64,000 nucleotides of DNA from Gonocerus acuteangulatus (taxonomy: Eukaryota > Arthropoda > Insecta > Hemiptera > Coreidae), in assembly GCA_946811695.1 (NCBI GenBank), contig OX328132.1, positions 121,718,235 to 121,782,234 on the forward strand, written 5' to 3'. Numbering within the stretch: position 1 is the first letter of the stretch; each line of letters starts with the position of its first letter. Under the pieces are notes generated by a model. That model did no database searches and had not been told where the DNA came from. It worked only from the letters and a program-made list of their open reading frames with translations. The position numbers and the translations under genes were made by a program. Positions 55,253-64,000 of this stretch are shown piece by piece.

Positions 55253-57480
55253 CAAGCTCACATCTAGCACCGCGAGTCATCTGAGGCTCGTCACTTGTAG
55301 CAGCTAATGATGAGGCAACACTCACATACATTCAAGTATTCTCACAACTCTCAGATGTTCGCAGCGTACCCAACACATACATCTTCATAAATAAATGGAT
55401 GCCGAACTTGGTACGGCGAAGGTGTATTCATGACTTCACGTTTTATTTATTGTTTAGTCTTGAATTCACCGTCGATGTACCAAGTAAATTCTCCAGGTGC
55501 AAAAAGGTGGCGTGCAGTGTGGACTGATTTATGAATGGTGCCGAATAAAAAAAAAGAAAGTCTGTCTCGCAGGAACTGCGCCATCGTAACACGGTTCCAT
55601 TCATATCCCTAGTGCCATTAGACAAGAAATAGAAGCTGTTATTAGTAGGTTTTGATGAAAAATATGTTGTTTTTGTGAAAAATATAATATGAACTCTCAA
55701 AGGGAAGGAAGAATTAAGGCGCCACAACAGGAAACTGATTGTATTCTAAGCGGAAATGAATCCCCCCACCTTCCCAACGTTCGCCATTAGAAAACACTAT
55801 TGCCAATATGTTAATCGTGTTCTTATCTTATTTTATTAAAATACTCATTTTACTATTAAAATATAAATAACCATTTAAAACGTTAGGTAAAGAGAGACGA
55901 AAACCCGATGAAAAGAACGAAACAAACAATTTCGATGTTTAAAGCACTTATTTCTCCGAATGACATCGCCCCATCGAATATACCCCCCCCCCCGTACTTG
56001 TTTTGTAGGGAAGTACTTTAGTAAGCTTTCGATTCGTCACCTTCCACTTACCACGATTTGTTAACAGTTTTCGGGATAATTTAGAAAATGTACTAAGCTC
56101 CGGAAAGTTTTCATGTCCATAATTCGATTTTTTTTTCTAATACTTCCTTACCTGGATATTTAAAAAATTTAAATATTTTAGATTGGACAAATCTATAACA
56201 AGTTCCACCTGAATCAATCGTGTGTAACTACCCAAGCTGAAAATTAGTATGGAAAAGTAGGTGTTTCAATATTTCTCGAAAACGTTTACAAATATCGCCT
56301 TAAAAAATGACTTTGTTTTCCTATGATTTTAATCATATAAAGACCATCACGCGGGACCTGCATAACGAAGAACTTTCCTCAGAATTGGTGTAGTGTCTAG
56401 TACATTCCTGAATAATTTGCTCATAATAATGTATATAAATAAAACATTACATTAGTAAGTAAAATAAGATTCATTCTTTTTTTTTTTTTGATGTTAAAAA
56501 TATAATTGATATTCTAAGAAAATGACAAATATTTAATAAGGCTTATATCAATATATCAAATCAAAATAAATAATTTATTTTATGTATCAACAATCAGTTA
56601 TTCCTATGTACTGTTATACATAGAATTAATAATGGTTGAAAATGTGCAATCTTGTGTACTAAACGTTTTACATGAATATCTGATTATGGATAAGATAAGA
56701 TCGGGTGTAGGCCATTAATTGTCGAATTTCATATTTCGGTAAAACAGATATTCTACAGCTAATAACTCCGCCAAAGACGGTCCCAAGCCCGTTTGAGAAA
56801 GGAGGAGGGTTAGCAAGGGGGTGACGTAGCTGCTGTTAAAAGTAGCAGGGAAACTAGATAGCAGTTTCAACCAAACTCCACAGAATGACAGAGGTTACAT
56901 TAATAAATGATGTCCCCATAGAGGCCCATGTCCAAGATGAATTACGTTTGTTAGGAAACTGAGATCTTGTGTGTTTTTGTTGTGATTATATCTATAAATC
57001 CTGTGTTTTTCCTTCTATATAATAAGGGAACCGGAATGTTTCTAGTATTTAGTCATAGGCTTTATCTTTACTTTGTACAAATAATGTAAGTTATACTTCA
57101 AGGAGACGATTTATAAATGCATTGGAACCTGTACATCTTGGTAGGGCGTGGCAGGATTCATCGCTTAACGTTTCATTATCGTTTAGTATTGAGTCCTGTC
57201 ACATTCTACTAAGAATCCTCCGAGGAACATATATCATCAAGTGAAAATACCCTTTGCATTGTAATAAAAACGATTTTACTAATTTTGTATGCTTGCAATA
57301 GAATGGATTAAATGAATCAGCTTGTTGATTTTAATAAGGACTATACAAACCTTGTTAGTCACTCAAGTCTAATGTGTGATCATTGCTAATGTATCATTAA
57401 AATCCACCCAGTAACAATTAAGGAAACACATTCGACAGAAAGATATTGACTTTCTTTATCATCAAATTCCTTCTCTATAT

Positions 57481-57484
<4 letters not shown>

Positions 57485-57520
<36 letters not shown>
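57485..57520. repeat. (TA)n microsatellite
   Basis: A TA run at the position where the next array unit has a TG run and the TIR transposon. Confidence 0.92.
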
Positions 57521-57526
<6 letters not shown>

Positions 57527-57632
57527 AATAATTAGGTTAATAAAATAAGAAAGTGAATGTACATACATTCAACCATGGTTACCTATGTTGTCCTCGAGGT
57601 TTTCCTCCCTCCCCCCTAGGCATTCTCTAGTG

Positions 57633-57775
57633 CTGAAGAAGGCTGCCAATGTGCAGCCGAAACGTCCAAATACAGATTTCTTCCTGAAAGTCTGACGTTT
57701 TTCTCCTAGCCGAATCCCAACTATACCTTGTCTTCGTATCTCTGCAACGGCTAACTATCTCCATCTTCACTATGA
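57633..57775 (+). repeat. Solo PLE terminal fragment with hammerhead-like core (PLE-1 family)
   Basis: CTGAAGA, extra A, GGCTGC...GCAGCC stem, GAAACGTCC at 57,633-57,668. CAGATTTCTTC and TAGCCGAATCCCAAC follow, as after the PLE-1 hairpin at 14,165. No coding sequence remains, so this is a terminal fragment inserted into the array. Confidence 0.65.
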
Positions 57776-60138
57776 GTTAAGATGATTGTAATACGTAGGG
57801 AGGGTTTGCTGAAATTCTACATTACAATATAAATGAAACATTTCATGTGCATCCAAAGAAAATATATACTGTTTCCTCAAAAGAATACATAGAATCAAAC
57901 AGTAGGAAATAAAATATGGAAAATAGTTTTAAAAACAAGTATTTAATTATTTAATTTTCTAAATGTCCAAATTTTTACACATAATAACAAAATAATTACA
58001 ATAAACAACAATTAGGAAATTACCTTTACCAGATTCAAGGATTCCTCTCTAGGTACCTTACTCAAAGCCTAATGTTCACTGTGTTATTAATCAGTTATGA
58101 ATGATTCTCAATCAGCAGAGCAGAAAATATTTTAAGCAACACAGGACTCGTATAAGGAAGGATATTAATCTTGTTAGGGCGTGGATGAATTTGGTTCCCG
58201 TGATATTTGAATCACGGGAACCGAAGTCTTCCATGTTTTAGCAAGTAAAATCTCAAGACCCAATTAGGAAGAAGGTTTAAGGAACCTAACAAATGCATTC
58301 ATACTTCAAGATTCTCTTCTAAGTAAACACTTCTAAAATCTATATATGATAATTGAGGCCACGCTACGTAACTTCTCAGTAATCAGTATTTAACTTGGTT
58401 TTTGTTTTGTTTTAATACTAGTACGCTAAACAAGCCGGCAATCTATCAACTGAATGCTTCAGGTGCAAAAGGAACGGAACTTCAATAATAAATTGGAGCA
58501 GAAAAGTTTGGATATTCTAATTAAAACACTTCTGAAATTGGTACGGCGAAGGTGTACTCAGTCCTTCACGTCTTATTTATCGTTTAGCCCTGAATACACC
58601 ATCATTATACCAAGTAAATGCTCCAGGTGCAGAAAGGTGGTGTGGAATATAGACTGATTTATGAATGGTTCCGACTAAAATAACAAAACAAACGACAACC
58701 CGTTATTATTTGTTATACTAAATCATTAGGTTAGCAGCCATATGATGATCATAAGAGAGTTTTGATTGCAGCATGAGAAAAACCTGTATCTGAGGCTGAT
58801 ACAAAACAAAATGTTTGACTTTCACATTTTTCTAAAACCAATATTATACACAAAATTAAAAAAGTGAAGAAATATTGGACAACACCAAAATAGTTTTATT
58901 CACTCACAAATTCTGGAATGAGACCGATTACTAGCTCCAGTCTCGTATTAAAATAGGATTCCTCCTATTTATGTTGACGTTAAAGATAGCATTGATATGC
59001 TAAGAAAATACAAATATTTAACTAGGCCTAAATGATTTATAGTAATATAGAAATAATTTAACATACCTCTAATCAATATATTTTATGTATCAACAATCAC
59101 GTATTCCTATGTACTGTTATAAAATGTTGGGATTTAGAGGTAACATAGACACAATAACGGTTGAAAATGGGAAATCTTGAACATTGGAAGTTTATCATGA
59201 GTAACAAATTGACGTATGTGATTATGGATAAGATAAGGTCGGGTGTAGGCTATTAATTTTCGAATTTCATATTTCGGTAAAACAGATATTGTACAGCTAA
59301 TAACTCCGCCAAAGACGGCCCCAAGCCCGTTTGAAAAAGGAGGAGGGTTAGCAAGTGGGTGACGTAGCTGCTGTTAAAAGTAGCAGGGAAACTAGATAGC
59401 AGTTTCAACCAAACTCCACAAAATGAAAGAGGTTACTTTAATAAATGATGTCCCCATAGAGGCCCATTCGGATGTGGGGGGCCCAGGAATGCTACTAGTG
59501 GACGAGAATAAGCACTGGCAAAAGTAGCATCATCCTTTATTTTTACGGCATAAAAGTGCTTCTAATTAATTTGTATACTTGAAACAGAATGTCCCAGATG
59601 GATCAGTTTCACGTTTGTTAGGAAACTGAGATCTTGTGTGTTTTTGTTGTTATTATATCTATAAATCCTGTGTTTTTCCTTCTATATAATAAGGGAACCT
59701 GAATGTTTCTAGTATTTAGTGATAGGCTTTATCTTTACTTTGTACAAATAATGTAAGTTATACTTGGAGGAGACGATTTATAAATGCATTGTAACCTGTG
59801 CATCTTGGTAGGGCGTGGCGGGATTCATTGCTTAACGTTTACATTATCGTTTGGTATTGAATCCTGTCACATTCTACTAAGAGTCCTTCGAGGAACATAC
59901 ATCATCAAGTGAAAATGCCCTTTATCCCCTGCATTGTAACAAAAACTGTTTTACTAATTTTGTATTCTTGCAATAGAATGGATTAAATGGATCAGCTTGT
60001 TGATTTTAATAAGGACTATACAAACCTTGTTAGTCACTCGAGTGTGATGTGTGATCATTGCTAATCTATGATAAAAATGCATCCAGTAACAATTATTGTA
60101 TGAAGGATATGGACTTTCTTTATCATCAAATTCCTTCT

Positions 60139-60141
60139 CTA

Positions 60142-60180
<39 letters not shown>
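60139..60180. repeat. (TG)n microsatellite
   Basis: About 42 bp, directly abutting the left end of the TIR transposon. Confidence 0.95.
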
Positions 60181-60182
<2 letters not shown>

Positions 60183-60183
60183 G

Positions 60184-60245
60184 CTCACCATTTCGGATTG
60201 TGATGAAATTTGGTACATCGGTTACATTCATAGGGAATAAGAAAA
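60184..60245 (+). repeat. Transposon terminal inverted repeat, left (truncated)
   Basis: Matches the right TIR over about 60 bp with one or two mismatches, including GATGAAATTTGGTACATCGG and TCATAGGGAATAAGAAAA. It overlaps the last codons of the transposase frame. Confidence 0.88.
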
Positions 60246-62201
60246 GGCATCAGGTATAAAGCTATGGTATTGTCGAGTTCCCTTTATTGTCAGTGCTTCA
60301 CTAAACCGTTTTTTCAAAAATCGATCTGCCAAGACATAATCTTCTTGCGTCCCGTAATCAAAATGAATGCCAGAAATATTTACTACTGACCATTCGTACA
60401 ATTCGTGTGGTGTTAATATTTGGTTCTGAAATGGTCGTTGCAAACTAGCTTTTGCAGCTAATCTTTTGACGGTGCCACCAAGTCCATCATTTGGGCCCTT
60501 ACCATGGGCAGTGGAAAAAAAATGCCATTCAGCTTCAATGCCAAAATCTTCATTATGGTGACATATGTTTATGAAATTCTTTTTGTTCTTGTATTGAGCT
60601 GCACATCCATCAGAAAAATAAATGAACTTTTGCGGAACTTCTCCAAACTTAATGGTCAAAAAATGAACAAGCTTCTTTTGAAAACTGTACACGGCAACAG
60701 TGTTGTGTTCAAGACATTCTGAAATTATTACATAGCTTAAATGTTTGCGTTTACCCTCTTCTCTGTAATAAATTAAGAAAGGATGTACTGTAGCTTGTTC
60801 ACTAACCCAGTGATAACTTTGTGCTTCATTTTGCACAATCATGCTGTAATTTTCTGCAAAATCCAGTGTTATGACGAACTCACAGGAGTTTAAATTGTCC
60901 TTTACCTTGTTCAGGTATAAACTTTGTTGCTTTGCAACAAAGTCATGTCTAATTAAAATCTCCAACTTGCTGCAAAACATGTCAATGAATTCGGCTGATG
61001 ATTTCACTATAGTCTCTAAAGAACATCGGTCAACAGATATCCATTGCCTGAATGTCACTTTTTCAATTAGGTTTTCTTCAAATGATTCCTCTAGGATCTG
61101 TCTAACTTCTTCTCCTCTTGGACATGACGAACATTCATTCATTAAGCACTCTAATGATGGTGGATTCCATAACATTTTTGCCATGCAGTGCTTGTATGTC
61201 TGCAATTCATTGTTAGTTATTGTTCCTAGTTTGGCATTTTCAATCATTAATTTGATATTCTGATGTGTCGTACACACACATACTGCATGAGTACCAGTTG
61301 GTCCAGCTAATATGCAATGCTTAGGTCGCAGCTCGGCAAATTTTGAAAGTCCTATCTTAGTGAAGGGAAATTCACTTTTATAAAGAGCGTACGCCTCTTT
61401 GAGGTTGCATAAAATAAGACTTTTTGAGACTTTAGTCTTGTTTCCACTTTGGTCAACTACGGTGAGGCAGTCCTTCATTCCTGGCATAACTCTACTAATC
61501 TCATCATTTTCATAGAAGTCACGGGCATTTTGAATTACTTCATTTGGCAAACTTTTACCAGTTTTAGGGTTTGGGCTTTCTAAAATTCCTTTTTCTCGAA
61601 GTATTTTCTTTGACTGACGCACCATGTAGTTGTAGCATTGAACTCGCGCATTATTTTCCTGATGCCCCAAGCATTTGGAATACAAGTTAAAATCATTAAC
61701 TTTTTCTTCCTTCTGGTTGCATTGGAAAACTGAATTTTTAGATTTTGTAAAACAGAATAATTTAAATCTTCCTGGTTGTCATCATCTGACTCGGAATTTC
61801 TTAATACAAAAAGCCTTTTTTTCATAGCGGAATCTATTTTTTTAAACTTATTTGCCGAATAAGATTTTAATTTAATTTTTTTATAAACAATAGGTGACTC
61901 ACCAAGCTCTTTTAGAGAAGTGTTAAGTGATTCAAGAACATGCGATGACTCCGCCTGAAAACTGGGATCACAATCTATTAATGTCTCTTCAGGTTCTTGG
62001 ACTTTGTTTGAAGGATAATTTCATTTCTAATTGCTGAAACTTCTTTTCTGCATGCATCACAAATCTTTGACTTATTTGAAATGTTTGGGTAAAAACTACG
62101 AATCCAGGCAGTGACAGTTCTTAAGGGTTTTTCCCCCTAATTAAGTTATGAGTTTTTTTTAAAGGATTGCAACATTGTCTATTAAAAAATGTGTCTGACA
62201 T
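60228..62201 (-). pseudogene. DDE-like transposase-derived gene of an uncharacterised invertebrate family, frameshifted
   Basis: The longest frame (60,228-61,685) begins at a TTG codon and is open back to about 61,784. It carries an RNase-H-like layout with TLDFAENYS, YFSDGCAAQYKN and HGKGPNDGLGG, where the aspartates are plausible catalytic residues. Upstream, a second frame (about 62,020 to 61,580) contains an acidic region and an LTCIPNAWGIRKI segment that should precede the main frame. A third starts at ATG 62,201 (MSDTFFNRQCC) and leads into a CDACRK segment, suggesting an N-terminal zinc-binding domain. These pieces follow each other in order but in different frames, with breaks near 62,125, 62,015 and 61,635. 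So the copy is a pseudogene, unless assembly errors explain it. The family resembles proteins annotated as uncharacterised, cc8K15.2-like, in invertebrates; that link is from memory and tentative. Confidence 0.75.
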
Positions 62202-63152
62202 TTTTCTCGTCGTGAAAAACTACTTTTCCTAATTCTGTTTGTTTTTTTTTTATCACTGGATAATATATATAATTAAAAACTTAATAAACTTTAATGAAAA
62301 AAAACTAGGAAGTACTCTACTAAAAATATAAATGACTTGTGTGCACCACTGACTTCAACTGCAAACTGAACAAAATTAGGAACTGAATTGCGAGTGGGCG
62401 TGATCTTGTTTCAACTTAAAGATGCAAGTACAGACATGAAATCTACCTGTGAGATTAAGAGTGATGATGGTCCAATAACAAGTTTAAACTCATACTCATT
62501 AGCTCACATTTATATGCATGTAAACACAAAATGTAAATGATACGGAATTCATTAGTGCTTAATTCATCTCTTATAATTAAAATAAATTTTATAAACTGCA
62601 TTCATTTATAATTTAAGAATGATTACAATTTACAAAGAATAGGGTTTGAAGGTTCTCTTACTTAGTTAACAGGTATCTAAATAAGTGTTATAATATTTTA
62701 CCTTAGATTGTATTCATTCAGGGAATTTGTATTGGGTTTTATACTAAAACACTTAGATATTGTAAGAAACCGCCAATAATAAAAGATTTTTTTGACTATG
62801 AACCCATTCTCATCCCATTATCAAACTTGGTATACTAAATACTGGTGATTCAACCTATTTTATATAAATTTTTGAAAATGTTTAAAAATGCGTTTTTAAA
62901 AATATTTAAAATTAAAATTTTATTTCTGATTTAAAAAAAAAATTGTTCCCATAATCTATCATGTGTTACACAGCATTCGAAAGGACATATAAAGAGCTAA
63001 AAAATGACACCCTTTCCATGTTTTTAACATAAATAGGAGAGGAGTTCTGATCTTTTAAATGATGTACTGCAGAGCGATTTTGGCAGGTTTTGACAAACTT
63101 TACAAGGCCATATTTTGAAAACCGTTTGAGATATTAAGCTGAAATTTGGTGG
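62202..63152. other. Noncoding 5' part of the TIR transposon
   Basis: AT-rich sequence between the first transposase ATG and the right TIR, with no ORF of note. It could hold the element's promoter, but no specific site is identifiable. Confidence 0.5.
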
Positions 63153-63249
63153 TTTTCTTATTCCCTATGAATGTAACCGATGTACCAAATTTCATCACAA
63201 TCCGAGATGGTGAGGGAAAACAGTGTGTTGATTTGATGTGGAATGACCC
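63153..63249 (-). repeat. Transposon terminal inverted repeat, right (complete)
   Basis: Read on the minus strand it begins GGGTCATTCCACATCAAATC and continues through CTCACCATCTCGG into the segment shared with the left TIR. Confidence 0.8.
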
Positions 63250-64000
63250 ATATAGCACATCGAGTGACTCGAGGCTCGTCACTTGTAGCAGGTATTAGGT
63301 AATTAAATTAAGAAAGTCGAACATTTACATATTTCTAGTTTTTATAGTTTCATGAAATGAGGCAGGCATTATTTTAGCAATAAATGAATCGAGGATAGGA
63401 TAACAATTAAGCAATAATTAATTACTATGCTAAATTCAATAATTATGAGTTAAATGAAACATTTCATATGCATCCAAAGAAAGTAGATAATGTTTCCTCA
63501 AAAGAATATATCAAATTTAATAACAGGAAATAAAATATTGAAAATAGTTATGAAAACAATTATTTAATTTTCTAAATGTCCAAATTTCAATAATAATAAG
63601 AAAATAATTACAATAATCAACAATCAGGAAATTACCTATACCAGATTCAAGGATTCCTCTCTAGGTACCTTACTCAAAGCCTAATGTTCACTGTGTTATT
63701 AATCAGTTATGAATGATTCTCAATCAGCAGAGCAGAAAATACTTACAGCATCACAGAACTCGTAAAAGGAAGGATATTAATCTTGTTAGGGCGTGAAAGA
63801 CTTTGGTATCCGTGATATTTGAATCACGGGAACCGAAGCTTTCCTTGTTTTAGCAAGTAAAATCTCAAGACCCAATTAGGAAAAAGGTTTAAGAAACCTA
63901 ACAAATGCATTCATACTTCAAGATTCTCTTCTAAGTAAACACTTCTAAAATCTACATATGATAATTGAGGCCATGCTACGTAACTTCCCAGTAATCAGGA

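Larger units (their letters stand above)
60184..63249 (-). mobile_element. TIR DNA transposon (~3.07 kb), left terminus truncated
   Basis: Inverted repeats of about 60 bp bracket a transposase-like gene: left CTCACCATTTCGGATTGTGA... (60,184-60,245) and right, reverse complemented, CTCACCATCTCGGATTGTGA... (63,153-63,214), nearly identical. On the right the element appears to continue about 35 bp further to TGACCC at 63,249, which gives an outer end starting GGGTCATTCCACATCAAATC. The left side lacks this outermost part. The flanks (AAGCTCAC on the left, ATATAGCAC...GGCTCGTCACTTGTAGCAG on the right) resemble an unoccupied paralogous stretch at 55,253-55,305. No target-site duplication can be read. 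Confidence 0.82.
51900..64000. repeat. Diverged array of ~2.5-3.2 kb repeat units
   Basis: The anchor TTGTTAGGGCGTGGA, inside a longer shared block ending CATGTTTTAGCAAGTA, occurs at 52,291, 54,981, 58,171 and 63,783, always in the same orientation. A second anchor, CGAGGAA(C/T)AT with CATCAAGTGAAAAT, is near 52,970, 57,221 and 59,889. A third, TCCGCCAAAGACGG, is near 56,768 and 59,305. Units differ by indels and insertions; subtracting the TIR transposon, the last spacing is about 2.5 kb. No coding capacity is evident in the unit, and short ORFs such as 52,666-52,941 are not preserved between units. Confidence 0.85.

Noticed and set aside
60871..61263. 130-codon plus-strand ORF within the transposase
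   Set aside because: Antisense shadow of the DDE-like frame.

Overview
This is a gene-poor, AT-rich window of an animal nuclear genome, most likely an arthropod. That placement rests on its transposable elements: a Ty3/Gypsy element with an env-like third ORF, Penelope-like elements (PLEs) with GIY-YIG domains, tRNA- and 5S-derived SINEs, and a TIR transposon of an uncharacterised invertebrate family. Finer placement is not supportable. I found no convincing host gene. Almost everything recognisable is a mobile element, a decayed remnant or a tandem repeat.

1-22,889: a large inverted duplication. The left arm (1-5,257, cut by the window edge) and the right arm (17,169-22,889) are near-identical reverse complements, each ending inward at a (TA)n tract. 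Between them lie a minus-strand Gypsy element (5,258-12,503), a 200-N scaffold gap (12,504-12,703), the 3' part of a PLE (PLE-1) and about 3 kb of anonymous sequence. Because the two arms lie on opposite sides of the gap, a haplotype or scaffolding artefact must be considered.

22,890-39,000: anonymous AT-rich DNA with SINE-A and SINE-B copies, a degraded PLE (PLE-2, 30,183-32,743) with 222-bp inverted terminal repeats, a LINE tail remnant, and two arrays of one ~47-bp minisatellite.

39,000-50,000: PLE terminal remnants with hammerhead-like cores, a poly-T tract, and tandem repeats with units of 174, 189 and 53 bp. There follow a ~0.9 kb purine-rich minisatellite, an ORF of in-frame 11-residue cysteine repeats, a ~0.4 kb direct repeat and a 5S rRNA-derived SINE.

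50,000-64,000: an inverted-repeat pair around a young SINE-A, then a diverged array of ~2.5-3.2 kb units (four anchors from 52,291 to 63,783). The array hosts a solo PLE fragment and a ~3 kb TIR transposon whose DDE-like transposase gene is broken by several frameshifts.

The most interesting points are the hammerhead-like hairpins shared by several PLE families, all with the same extra adenosine; the rearrangement history readable from the two inverted arms; the 5S-derived SINE; and the TIR transposon with an asymmetrically lost left end. Coordinates and identities were read by eye; percentages are estimates.
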